A DNA stretch of 64,000 nt from Phycisphaerae bacterium (GTDB lineage: Bacteria > Planctomycetota > Phycisphaerae > UBA1845 > Fen-1342), in NCBI GenBank assembly GCA_030428945.1, contig JAUIEC010000012.1, positions 62,001-126,000 of the forward strand, read 5' to 3'. Each line of letters opens with the position of its first letter. Positions within the stretch are counted from its first letter, which is position 1. The notes beneath the pieces were generated by a model. The model was not told the origin of the DNA and made no database searches. It saw only the letters and a list, made by a program, of their open reading frames with translations. The translations under genes were made by a program, and so were the position numbers. Below, one piece after another: positions 16,834 to 25,752 of this stretch.

Positions 16834-18191
16834 TCGCCGAAGGCGACATCCAGGCAGTCGGCCATGAAGTCGGCGTCGTCGCGGGTGATGCACATCGGCG
16901 GCTTGATCCGCAGCACGTTGCCGAACAGGCCGCCCTTGCCGATCAGCAGGCCGCGCTCGCGGCAGAGTTCGAGCACCTCGGCCGTCTGGGCACTGGCGGG
17001 TTTCTTGCTGGTGCGGTCGGTGACCAGTTCGACACCGAGCATCAGGCCCATCCCGCGGACGTCGCCGACGATCGGGTGCCGCTCCTGCAGTTCGAGCAGG
17101 CGCTGCTTCAGATGGCCGCCGACGTCGCGGGCGTTCTGCTGGATGTTCTCGGCGTCGATGACTTCCAGCGTCGCCATCCCCTGGGCCATGCTGACCGGGT
17201 TGCCGCCGTAGGTGTTGAAGTGCACGCGGTTCTTCATCATCGCCGCGATCTCGGGCCGCGTCAGGGCGTTGCCGAGGGCGGCCCCGTTGCCGATGCCCTT
17301 GGCCATCGTGACGAGGTCGGGCGTCACGTTCCAGTTCTCGAAGCCCCAGAAGTGCGCGCCGGTCCGGCCGAAACCGGTCTGGACCTCGTCGGCGATGCAC
17401 AGGCCGCCGTACTTGCGAACGATCTCGTAGACGATCCCGAAGTACTCCGGCGGCGGCGTGACCGCCCCGCCGACACCCTGGATCGGCTCACCGATGAAAC
17501 AGGCGATCTCGCCCGGCGTCTCGTAGCGAATCACGTCCTCGACATCGTGGGCGCACTTCACGTCGCAGCTCGGATACTCGAGTCCGTACGGGCAGCGGTA
17601 GCAGTAGCCCGGCGTGACGTGCTTGACGTTTGCCGACGGCGAGCTCTTGAACTTCCAGTTGCCGTGCGCGGTCAGCGCCATCGCGGCCTGCGTTCCGCCG
17701 TGGTAGCCGTTCCGCACCGCCAGCACGTCCGCGTTCTTCGTGAACTCGCGGGCCATCAGGATCGCGATCTCGTTGGCCTCACTGCCCGAGTTCGTGAAGT
17801 AGCTGACCTTCAGACCGCTGCCTTCCGGCATGTGCTCGGCCATCTTCCGGCCGTACTGCGCGATGTTCGGGTTCAGGTAGATCGTGGTCGTGTGCTGCAG
17901 GCGCCCGACCTGCGCCTGGACCTGTTCGATGACCTTCGGGTGGCAGTGCCCGACGCTGACGGTGACGATGCCGGCGAAGCCGTCGAGATACTGCCGCCCG
18001 GTCTCGTCCCAGACGTACTGCATCTTCCCTTCGACGATCATCAGCGGCGACTTGTAGTAGGTCAGCAGGCCGGGGGACAGGTACTCCTGCCGCAGGGCCA
18101 GCACCTCGTCCCGCGAGGGGCCGTCGTACGGCGCGGGCTTGTGCGAAGAAACGGGCAGCGAGACGCGCGAATCGGGCTTGGTACCGGCCAT
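16821..18191 (-). CDS. Class III (AGXT2-like) omega-aminotransferase, probable beta-alanine transaminase
   Basis: ATG 18191 (456 residues) is chosen over upstream starts because AAGGA lies about 9 nt before it and family homology begins there. It is a fold-type I PLP enzyme: TNSGSEANEIAILMAR binds the PLP phosphate, CIADEVQTGFGRTG contains the PLP aspartate, and K298 in LVTMAKGIGNG is the Schiff-base lysine. The class includes alanine-glyoxylate aminotransferase 2 and beta-alanine/aminoisobutyrate transaminases. It is the last gene of a probable operon with beta-ureidopropionase and a nucleobase permease, so removing the amino group of beta-alanine to give malonate semialdehyde is the likely job (inference). 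A cysteine-rich insert, CYRCPYGLEYPSCDVKC, is conspicuous. Its last residues lie inside an 8-bp repeat array. Confidence 0.88.
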   Translation of the reverse strand: MAGTKPDSRVSLPVSSHKPAPYDGPSRDEVLALRQEYLSPGLLTYYKSPLMIVEGKMQYVWDETGRQYLDGFAGIVTVSVGHCHPKVIEQVQAQVGRLQHTTTIYLNPNIAQYGRKMAEHMPEGSGLKVSYFTNSGSEANEIAILMAREFTKNADVLAVRNGYHGGTQAAMALTAHGNWKFKSSPSANVKHVTPGYCYRCPYGLEYPSCDVKCAHDVEDVIRYETPGEIACFIGEPIQGVGGAVTPPPEYFGIVYEIVRKYGGLCIADEVQTGFGRTGAHFWGFENWNVTPDLVTMAKGIGNGAALGNALTRPEIAAMMKNRVHFNTYGGNPVSMAQGMATLEVIDAENIQQNARDVGGHLKQRLLELQERHPIVGDVRGMGLMLGVELVTDRTSKKPASAQTAEVLELCRERGLLIGKGGLFGNVLRIKPPMCITRDDADFMADCLDVAFGEVSK

Positions 18192-18249
18192 GACGAATCC
18201 TTGCTGTGCGATGAAAGTGCCTTTGCAGATTGTACAGATCCGCGCATCG

Positions 18250-18332
18250 GTGAAAAAGTGAAAGTGTGAAGGAGTGCAAGAGGTTTGCCGCGAAGGCTCC
18301 TCTTTCACTCCTTCACTCATTCACGTCTTCAC
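18250..18332 (-). repeat. Inverted pair of 8-bp repeat arrays forming a long hairpin
   Basis: Plus-strand arm 18250-18282 is made of GTGAA-type octamers and arm 18300-18332 of TTCAC-type octamers. The inner 17 nt pair with one mismatch (GTGAAGGAGTGCAAGAG against CTCTTTCACTCCTTCAC) and the outer 16 pair at about 12 positions; the loop is 17 nt. The permease stop codon (TGA, 18331-18329) lies in the outermost unit. The hairpin lies between permease and aminotransferase and could attenuate the downstream gene or protect the upstream mRNA. Confidence 0.6.
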
Positions 18333-19882
18333 TCGTCGGTGCCGGCACCGACATGGCCCGCTTCCGGCGTGAGCACATCGGCCGGTTCAAGGCCGCGTTC
18401 GCGCGGCGTGCCCGGCAGCAGGTTGTCCAGCACGATTCCGATCAGGGCCGCGACCGCCATACCGGTCGAACCGACCGCGACAACCACGCCGCGGGTCCCT
18501 TCCGAAAACAGGGCCAGCAGGCTCTCGGCCGTCGGCTTGTACATCGCCAGGGTCTGCCCGCCCTGGATGCCGTCGGCACTCGCGACCGTCGTGAAGTAGG
18601 CCGGCACACTGAGTCCCATGAACAGGCTGAAGCCGGCGATGAACAGGTTGCGGTCGACCGACAGGTCGCAGCGGGCCAGTTGCTGCACGCCGACGGCACT
18701 GATCAGACCGAACAGGGCGCAGTACAGGCCGCCGACGACCGGGCCCGGAATCGTGGCCGCGAAGGCCCCGAACTTGCCGAACAGGCCGAGCAGGATCAGC
18801 AGGACGGCACCGATCTGCACGACGTAGCGACTGCCGACGCGGGTCAGTCCGACCAGGCCGATGTTCTCGGAGTAGGAGGTCGAACTGAATCCGCCGAAGA
18901 CGCCGGTCAGGGCGCAGCCGACGCCCTCGAAGCCGATCCCGCGCGAGATCTGCCGCGGGGTCGGATCGCCCCCGCCGGCCATCTGGCTGCAGGCGTGGTA
19001 GTCGCCGAACGATTCGATCATCGAGGCCAGGTAGCCGGCCAGCACGGCGATGATGAAGCCGGCCTGAAAGCGCGGCAGCCCCCACGGGAAGAACACCTCG
19101 CGCGGATCGGCCCGCAGCCAGGCGGCATCGTCGATTCGCGAGAAGTCGATCCGGGACGGGTGCCCCTCACCGAAGACGCCGGCGGCCGTGCAGACCCAGC
19201 AGGTCGCGCAGGCCAGCACGATCGCGAGCAGCATCGGGAACATCCGGAAGACGCGGTGGCGGCGCGACAGCACGAACGAGAAGACGATCACCAGCACGAT
19301 CGTCAGGCCGGAGATCGGCCAGTGCGTGCCGGCCTTCGGCGCGCCGTGCTGGAAGAGGGCCAGTCCGATCAGCATGATGACCGGGCCGACGACGACCGGC
19401 GAGAGCATGCGACGCAGCCAGCCCATCAGGCCGCTGAAGCCGATCAGCATCTCGAATGCCGCCCCGACCATCACGGCGCCGGCGATGTACTGCATCATCG
19501 CGGCCCCGTCGAGTCCGTCGGCCGCACAGGCCCCGATGATGCCGAAGAAGGCGGTGATGAACGAGAACGAGACGCCCTGGATGATCGGCAGGCGCGAGCC
19601 GAAAGTGGCCTGCAGCAGCGTGGCGAGGCCGCTGCAGAGCATGACCGACGAGATCAGCGTGGCGATGTTGGCGGCCTGCACGGCGGCCTGCTCGGCCTGC
19701 ACGGCGGCGGACGCCTCGGCATCGACCGGCCAGAGGGACGGTCCGAACAGCAGCGGAATCGCGACGGTCGAGCCAAACATCGTCAGGACATGCTGAGCCG
19801 CCAGGATCGTCGCCCGTGGAAACGGGGGACGATCGTCGAGCCCGTAGATCAGACCTGGTGCGGGCGCATCCGGCGCAGACAT
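18329..19882 (-). CDS. NCS2 nucleobase permease (uracil/xanthine family)
   Basis: Protein of 517 residues with 12 or more hydrophobic segments. The start region has the family's AAQHVLTMFGSTVAIPLLFG (QH motif in TM1). The signature SSTSYSENIGLVGLTRVGS near residue 325-343 corresponds to the NAT motif before TM10, and the substrate aspartate/glutamate region AGYLASMIESFGDYHA precedes it. It imports purine or pyrimidine bases with a cation at the inner membrane. It lies 33 nt behind beta-ureidopropionase and ahead of the aminotransferase, so uracil or thymine is the most likely substrate (inference from context). A possible weak SD, AGGGG, sits in a GGAAC..GTTCC palindrome just before the ATG. 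Confidence 0.9.
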   Translation of the reverse strand: MSAPDAPAPGLIYGLDDRPPFPRATILAAQHVLTMFGSTVAIPLLFGPSLWPVDAEASAAVQAEQAAVQAANIATLISSVMLCSGLATLLQATFGSRLPIIQGVSFSFITAFFGIIGACAADGLDGAAMMQYIAGAVMVGAAFEMLIGFSGLMGWLRRMLSPVVVGPVIMLIGLALFQHGAPKAGTHWPISGLTIVLVIVFSFVLSRRHRVFRMFPMLLAIVLACATCWVCTAAGVFGEGHPSRIDFSRIDDAAWLRADPREVFFPWGLPRFQAGFIIAVLAGYLASMIESFGDYHACSQMAGGGDPTPRQISRGIGFEGVGCALTGVFGGFSSTSYSENIGLVGLTRVGSRYVVQIGAVLLILLGLFGKFGAFAATIPGPVVGGLYCALFGLISAVGVQQLARCDLSVDRNLFIAGFSLFMGLSVPAYFTTVASADGIQGGQTLAMYKPTAESLLALFSEGTRGVVVAVGSTGMAVAALIGIVLDNLLPGTPRERGLEPADVLTPEAGHVGAGTDE

Positions 19883-19915
19883 CGGAACCCCTGTTCCCTG
19901 TTCCCGTTTCCCTTC

Positions 19916-20785
19916 CTACAGGTCGACGATCGCCTGGTAGGTTTCCGGGCGGCGGTCGCGGAAGAACTGCCAGACGTTGCGGACCTCGCGGATCAGGTCG
20001 AGGTCGATGTCGGCCGTGACGATCGCATCGCCGGCCCGGGGGGCCTCGGCCATGATCTGTCCGCGCGGGTCGCAGAAGTAGCTCTGCCCGTAGAACTCGC
20101 CGATCTTCCAGGGTTCCTCGACGCCCGGACGGTTGATCGCCCCGACGAAGTACTGGTTGGCGACGGCGTGGGCGGGTTGTTCGAGTTTCCAGAGGTACTC
20201 GGACAGGCCGGCGACGGTGGCGGACGGGTTGAAGACGATCTCGGCCCCGTTGAGTCCGAGGCAGCGGGCCCCGTCGGGGAAGTGCCGGTCGTAGCAGATG
20301 TAGACCGCGACGCGTCCGAAGCGGGTCTCGAAGACCGGGTAGCCGAGGTTCCCGGGGCGGAAGTAGAACTTCTCCCAGAAGCCGGGCGCGCAGTGCGGAA
20401 TGTGGATCTTGCGGAACTTGCCGAGGTAGCTGCCGTCGGCGTCGATCACCGCGGCGGAGTTGTAGTAGACGCCCGGCAGGTCTTCCTCGTACATCGGGAC
20501 GACCAGGACGATCTCGTGCTTGCGGGCCAGGTCGCACATCAGTTTCGTGGTCGGACCGTCGGGGATCCGCTCGGTCAGTTCGTACCACTTCGGGTCCTGC
20601 TCGGCGCAGAAGTACGGGCCGTAGAACAGTTCCTGCAGGCAGATCACCTGGGCGCCCTGGCCGGCGGCCTCGGCGATCATCTCGACATGCTTGTCGATCA
20701 TGCCCTGCTTGATCTTCGCGACGCCGGCGCTGACGGGTTCGCACAGTGCGGCCTGGATCAGGCCTCCCCGAACGATGCGTGCCAT
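19916..20785 (-). CDS. Beta-ureidopropionase (N-carbamoyl-beta-alanine amidohydrolase)
   Basis: ATG 20785 (289 residues) is supported by AGGAG 8 nt upstream; the longer frame from 20836 adds an unlikely tail. It is a nitrilase-fold enzyme with all three catalytic residues visible: E52 in LQELFYGP, K126 in GKFRKIHIPH and C164 in YICYDRHFPD. It cleaves N-carbamoyl-beta-alanine or N-carbamoyl-beta-aminoisobutyrate to the beta-amino acid, CO2 and ammonia, step three of reductive pyrimidine catabolism. It leads the minus-strand operon with permease and aminotransferase and is divergent from the semialdehyde dehydrogenase. N-carbamoylputrescine amidase is the closest alternative, but the pathway context argues against it. 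Confidence 0.9.
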   Translation of the reverse strand: MARIVRGGLIQAALCEPVSAGVAKIKQGMIDKHVEMIAEAAGQGAQVICLQELFYGPYFCAEQDPKWYELTERIPDGPTTKLMCDLARKHEIVLVVPMYEEDLPGVYYNSAAVIDADGSYLGKFRKIHIPHCAPGFWEKFYFRPGNLGYPVFETRFGRVAVYICYDRHFPDGARCLGLNGAEIVFNPSATVAGLSEYLWKLEQPAHAVANQYFVGAINRPGVEEPWKIGEFYGQSYFCDPRGQIMAEAPRAGDAIVTADIDLDLIREVRNVWQFFRDRRPETYQAIVDL

Positions 20786-20824
20786 GAGATGCTCCTGCTC
20801 GGAATACGGAACGGGCAGACAGCT

Positions 20825-20852
20825 ATCATAGGCCAAACGCGGCGGCGGACAA
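20825..20852 (-). promoter_or_regulatory. Promoter of the beta-ureidopropionase operon
   Basis: Minus strand TTGTCC (20852-20847), 16 bp, TATGAT (20830-20825), followed by a leader of about 40 nt and an AGGAG site. The -10 matches 5 of 6 and the -35 4 of 6 consensus bases. Confidence 0.5.
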
Positions 20853-20876
20853 CTCGCCGGTGCCGCGGAACTCGGC

Positions 20877-20882
20877 TACGAT
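20877..20882 (+). promoter_or_regulatory. Candidate -10 box of mmsA
   Basis: GGCTACGATA; the TACGAT core matches 4 of 6 consensus bases and sits about 53 nt before the mmsA ATG. The same GGCTACGATA occurs upstream of the LVIVD gene. No convincing -35 box is seen. Confidence 0.3.
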
Positions 20883-20935
20883 AGCGTGGTTCAAGCGAGA
20901 AACGTCAGCTCTCCCCCTGGGTGCGAGGAACTGCC

Positions 20936-22447
<1,512 letters not shown>

Positions 22448-22448
22448 G

Positions 22449-22488
22449 GAGCGAGGGAGCGAGGGAGCGAGGGAGCGAGGGAGCAAGG
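22449..22488 (+). repeat. 8-bp tandem array GAGCGAGG (5 units)
   Basis: Four perfect GAGCGAGG units and one GAGCAAGG, starting 2 nt after the mmsA stop. Same period as the other arrays, but these units contain no stop triplet. Confidence 0.8.
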
Positions 22489-22651
22489 ACGGCGGGACGT
22501 AGGGTGCGTCATCGACGCGGCCGCCCGCGCTCCAATCCGACGCGGACGCACCAGGCGTCGATGCCGCACCGCGTGGTTCCTTGTGCGAGAAAGTCGCGGT
22601 CCCGTGTGCGAGGAAGTGACACCGGCATCTGCTCCCCTCGCGCTGAGAAGA

Positions 22652-22670
22652 CACTGCGAGGATCGCAGTG
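22652..22670. terminator. 8-bp perfect hairpin between mmsA and rsmJ
   Basis: CACTGCGA, loop GGA, TCGCAGTG. Symmetric position between convergent genes fits a bidirectional terminator; no T-run is seen. Confidence 0.4.
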
Positions 22671-22782
22671 GCACACGTCGGCGATTCGGTTCACCCGCGC
22701 TGTGACGACACTGTCAGGAGCCGTGGCACGATTGCGCGTGTGGTGGTGGCCGGCGCGGCGGGCTGCGCGGAACGCCGGGCGG

Positions 22783-23571
22783 TCAGCGGAGGTAGACGTC
22801 GTAGCGGGCGGTGCCGTCTTCGTGGCTGTGGCTGGGGTTCGGCGCCAGGGGCGGGTCGCGGTGGAAACGCTTGACGACGACGCGCCGGCGGGCGACGTCG
22901 CGGGCGGCCTGGAAGAGTTGATCGGCGTCGTGGTCGTCTCCGATCAGACGCCGCAGGATCCGCACCTCGACCTTCACCAGGGCCGACTTCTTCCGCATCG
23001 GGAACATCGGGTCCAGCAGAACCACGTCCGGGGCCTCGTCCGCCGTCATGCCCCCGAGCACCGCGCGCGAGTCGGACTGCTGCAGTCGCAGGCGCTCTCC
23101 GACCCGCTCGCGAATCGCCGCGACCCCGCGGGCCCGCTCGACCCCGTCGGCCAGCAGCGCGAACAGAATCGGTGAACGCTCGACGGCATGCACCCGGCAA
23201 CCGTGGTACGCCAGGCGGAACGCGGCCCGGCCAAGACCGGCCGTCGCGTCGAGCACGCTCGGCGGCACGGGCCGAAACCCGACGGCGTTGAACAGCAGGC
23301 CGAAGCGGTGCGGGTCGCGAGCATAGCCGTGTCGCCCCTCGACGAAATCCACGTACAGCGGACGCGGGCCGCGCGGCCGGGGGCAGCGCAGTTCCAGGCG
23401 CTCGGGCGTGACGGTCAGGAGCAGTTCGAAATCCGCGCCGCCCTGCTCGATCAGGGGCAGATCGAGGGCCGCCGCCAGACGCGCCGCGCGGGCGCGCGTG
23501 TCCCCGTCATCCGCCGCGCAGACGGCGACGGTGGCCGGGCGTGCGGGATCGGGTTGCGGGCGGCGTGACAT
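22783..23571 (-). CDS. rsmJ: 16S rRNA (guanine1516-N2)-methyltransferase
   Basis: ATG 23571 (262 residues, close to the E. coli 250) has CGGAG upstream. The SAM-binding motif I is VLDATAGLGRAAFRLA, motif II CRVHAVERSP, and the family-specific catalytic block VVLLDPMFPMRKKSALVKVE is followed by RRVVVKRFHRDPPLAPNPS. The order and spacing match RsmJ (DUF548). It methylates G1516 of 16S rRNA; cytoplasmic. Alone on its strand, with convergent mmsA downstream. Confidence 0.92.
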   Translation of the reverse strand: MSRRPQPDPARPATVAVCAADDGDTRARAARLAAALDLPLIEQGGADFELLLTVTPERLELRCPRPRGPRPLYVDFVEGRHGYARDPHRFGLLFNAVGFRPVPPSVLDATAGLGRAAFRLAYHGCRVHAVERSPILFALLADGVERARGVAAIRERVGERLRLQQSDSRAVLGGMTADEAPDVVLLDPMFPMRKKSALVKVEVRILRRLIGDDHDADQLFQAARDVARRRVVVKRFHRDPPLAPNPSHSHEDGTARYDVYLR

Positions 23572-23641
23572 GTCGAGACTCCGGGGCACGCGGCGGCGGT
23601 GCCCGCAGAGTCGTGATGGTAGCGAAACACAGCAGACGAAA

Positions 23642-23699
23642 CAGGGAACAGGGGCTGACGCGCGGATGACACCACGCGGCGTCCGGCCTCTGTTCCCTG
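23642..23699. other. Interrupted inverted repeat between rsmJ and CMD gene
   Basis: CAGGGAACAGGG at 23642-23653 and CTCTGTTCCCTG at 23688-23699 pair at 11 of 12 positions across a 34-nt loop. Similar TGTTCCC / GGGAACA strings appear in other gaps (near 7724, 13541 and 19889). It could act as terminator of the AhpD-like operon (minus strand). Confidence 0.35.
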
Positions 23700-23722
23700 C
23701 CGGTTGATCGGCGGCCGAACGG

Positions 23723-24067
23723 CTACCTGGCGTCAAGGGCGTCGAGGGCGTCGATGACCTTGGGGACGTAGACGTACCCGGGACCGCCCTGCATCATCAC
23801 GACGACGCCGGCCGCTTCGAGCAGTTCCTCGCGGGAGAGGCCGGCCTGGACGGCTTTCTCGGTATGGGCGTAGATGCAGCGCTCGCAGCGGAGGGCCATG
23901 CCGACGCCGAAGGCGATCAGTTCCTTTTCCCGCAGCGTCAGCGCGCCGGGGCTCATCAGCCGCTGGTACATGCCGCCGAAGGCGCGGGCCAGGTCGGGGG
24001 CGGCGTTCTTCAGCTTTCCGGTCTCTTCCGGCCAGTCGCGATAGTGGTCGGCGGCTTCGGCACTCAT
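23723..24067 (-). CDS. Carboxymuconolactone decarboxylase family (AhpD-like) protein
   Basis: ATG 24067 (114 residues) has AAGGAG 8 nt upstream. The CMD core has CERCIYAHTEKA, giving C61-x2-C64 and H68, the redox CxxC...H arrangement of AhpD-type thiol peroxidase partners. The sequence GLSREELLEAAGVVVMMQGGPGYV is the typical C-terminal half. The ATG overlaps the stop of the rhodanese gene (ATGA), so the two are translationally coupled. A role in thiol redox or peroxide defence is likely from family and neighbour; the substrate is not known. Confidence 0.88.
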   Translation of the reverse strand: MSAEAADHYRDWPEETGKLKNAAPDLARAFGGMYQRLMSPGALTLREKELIAFGVGMALRCERCIYAHTEKAVQAGLSREELLEAAGVVVMMQGGPGYVYVPKVIDALDALDAR

Positions 24068-24672
24068 GCGAGGTCTCCTTGCTGAGAGGGTTCGTTTGCG
24101 GCGGCGGAACAGGTCGGGACCCGGTTCCAGGGCATGCGGGCGAGCAGCTTGGCCATGCCACACCAGCCCGACAGGCCGGCGAAGATCAGGCCGGCGCCGA
24201 TGAACCCGCTCAGCAGCAGGAACCACGGCGAGGCGAACACGCCCAGCAGGACACCGATCAGCACCAGGCTCCCCGCGGTGACCTGGACCTGTCGCATCAC
24301 GTCCAGCCCGGCCGTGCGGGCCCGCTCAACCGGCAGTCCGGCCGCCTTCCAGGCCTCGATGCCCCCGGCGAGTTGAAAGACCAGGTCGCCGGCATCGCGG
24401 AAGTGGCCGGCCGCCTGATGCGAGCGTTTCCCGCTGCGGCAGTGGAAGACGATTCGTTTTCCGTCGGCGTCGCGGCGGACAGCCTTGGGGTCGAGGCCCC
24501 CGAGTGCGTGGTGCCGGCTGCCGGGGATCCACTCGGTCGCCCGCTCGAAGTCCTCGCGGACATCGAACAGGACCGCGGTCTGCTCCCGCAGCCAGGTGCG
24601 GAGCAGGTCGGGGGTCAGATCGACGATCCGTCCCTCGGTGTCGGCGGCGGGTGTCTGATCGATCGTGCTCAT
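24064..24672 (-). CDS. Rhodanese domain plus DUF2892 membrane protein
   Basis: Protein of 202 residues. The rhodanese domain (about 15-118) has active cysteine C78 in VFHCRSGKRSHQAA. Two membrane helices follow (VTAGSLVLIGVLLGVFASP and LLSGFIGAGLIFAGLSG) and a DUF2892 signature ending SGWCGMAKLLARMPWN. The layout is that of E. coli YgaP, a membrane sulfurtransferase with a cytosolic rhodanese domain. It handles sulfane sulfur; the partner is unknown. It is coupled to the AhpD-like gene by an ATGA overlap and lies 141 nt behind the sigma factor gene on the same strand. Confidence 0.92.
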   Translation of the reverse strand: MSTIDQTPAADTEGRIVDLTPDLLRTWLREQTAVLFDVREDFERATEWIPGSRHHALGGLDPKAVRRDADGKRIVFHCRSGKRSHQAAGHFRDAGDLVFQLAGGIEAWKAAGLPVERARTAGLDVMRQVQVTAGSLVLIGVLLGVFASPWFLLLSGFIGAGLIFAGLSGWCGMAKLLARMPWNRVPTCSAAANEPSQQGDLA

Positions 24673-24695
24673 GCGGGCTCCTCGACGCGTTTGAT

Positions 24696-24711
24696 GCCCC
24701 CTTCCGGGGGC
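24696..24711. other. Short GC hairpin between sigma and rhodanese genes
   Basis: GCCCCC, TTCC, GGGGGC. It lies in the 141-nt gap; no T-run follows on the minus strand, so it may be a structured leader rather than a terminator. Confidence 0.3.
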
Positions 24712-24813
24712 CTTTCCGCCGGAGGGTCCACCGGTTTAGAGGCACGGCCGACGGGATTCGTTCCCGGCGAGGTGGCGGTTTCGGTTCGGCCCGGACTCCG
24801 CCGCTGGTCCGAT

Positions 24814-25629
24814 TCAGTCGGAAGCGGTGGTTTCGAGCGATTCCTGGAGTCGCTGCTGCAGATCGGGCGGCACCTGGCCGCGGCCAAGCTGGCGGCAGAT
24901 CTCCTGCGAGAGGTCGAGTGACGCGAAGACGGACCGGCAGCGCTGGCAGATGACTTCGCTGTCGAGGTCGACCCCGCGGTCGAGCGCTTCCTGCTTGGCG
25001 TTGAGCAGATCGAGGCAGGTCTGCCGGGAGTAGGCCGGCGGTGGCGCGGGATCGGGCTGGCGCGGCAGGGCCGCGTCGACGGCGACGCGCAACCGCAGGC
25101 GGGCGCGATGCACGCGGCTCTTGATGGTTCCTTCCTCGAGCCCGAGGATCGCGGCGACTTCGGGGACGGTCAGCCCGACGATTTCCTTGAGAACCAGCGG
25201 AACGCGAAACGACTCGGGCAGGCGGGCGATCTCGGCCTCGATGCGATCGCGGGCCTCGCGCTGAATCTGCTGCTGAAGCGGGCCTTCCTGCTCGGACGGG
25301 ATCACGGCGATCAGCGGATCGCCGAACGGGAGCGTCACGTCGAGCGAGGGAATCGAATCGGGCTGGCCGGCCCGCTTGCGGTGCATCCGCTGGCAGGTCC
25401 GGGCGGCGATCGTGTAGAGCCAGGTCTTGGGGCTGGAGCGGCCCTCGAAGGTGTGCCAACTGCGGAAGGCCTGCAGGAAGACCTCCTGGACGAGGTCTTC
25501 GGCCTCGCTGCGGTTGCCGCAGAAGCGGACCCCGAGCGAGAACAGTTGCCCGGCGTACTCGTGGATCAGCGTCTGCAGCGCCGCGCGGGCCTCGGCGTCG
25601 CGTTCTTCGTTGGTCTCGGGGCTGTTCAT
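24814..25629 (-). CDS. ECF RNA polymerase sigma factor with C-terminal cysteine extension
   Basis: ATG 25629 gives 271 residues; a GTG 6 nt upstream is rejected because it abuts a TATAAT box. Region sigma2 includes SEAEDLVQEVFLQAFRSWHTF and WLYTIAARTCQRMHRKR; region sigma4 includes PESFRVPLVLKEIVGLTVPEVAAILGLEEGTIKSRVHRARLRLR. Residues about 200-250 form an extra domain with C205, C228, C231 and C245. It resembles a zinc-binding anti-sigma (zf-HC2) motif, except that the expected histidine four residues before C228 is serine. This may be a built-in regulatory module. The rhodanese and AhpD-like genes follow and are likely targets or co-operonic. Confidence 0.9.
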   Translation of the reverse strand: MNSPETNEERDAEARAALQTLIHEYAGQLFSLGVRFCGNRSEAEDLVQEVFLQAFRSWHTFEGRSSPKTWLYTIAARTCQRMHRKRAGQPDSIPSLDVTLPFGDPLIAVIPSEQEGPLQQQIQREARDRIEAEIARLPESFRVPLVLKEIVGLTVPEVAAILGLEEGTIKSRVHRARLRLRVAVDAALPRQPDPAPPPAYSRQTCLDLLNAKQEALDRGVDLDSEVICQRCRSVFASLDLSQEICRQLGRGQVPPDLQQRLQESLETTASD

Positions 25630-25636
25630 GCCCACG

Positions 25637-25666
25637 ATTATAGGTTCAGCGGGTCGCCGGTGGCAG
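25637..25666 (-). promoter_or_regulatory. Promoter of the ECF sigma gene, leaderless geometry
   Basis: Minus strand CTGCCA (25666-25661), 18 bp, perfect TATAAT (25642-25637), then 7 nt to the ATG. Transcription would start at or next to the start codon; no SD is seen. Confidence 0.55.
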
Positions 25667-25752
25667 ACCGTGGCCGGTTACCCGGGCGGGCACAGGGGAT
25701 CGCCGCCCCCTGCCCCGCCTCGCATGATGTGCGTGCGATCGCCGATGCCGGA

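Larger units (their letters stand above)
22448..22782. other. 335-nt gene-free convergent region with repeats and hairpins
   Basis: Between mmsA (+) and rsmJ (-). It contains the GAGCGAGG array (22449-22488); an interrupted inverted repeat GGTGCGTC...GACGCACC near 22508-22551, with CATCGACGC...GCGTCGATG nested around it; an imperfect direct repeat, TGTGCGAGAAAGT and TGTGCGAGGAAGT, near 22582 and 22603; and a perfect 8-bp hairpin at 22652-22670. No credible gene is seen. Confidence 0.6.

Noticed and set aside
25629..25635. GTG start 6 nt upstream for the sigma factor
   Set aside because: It would begin one base after the TATAAT box, so the transcript could not include it.
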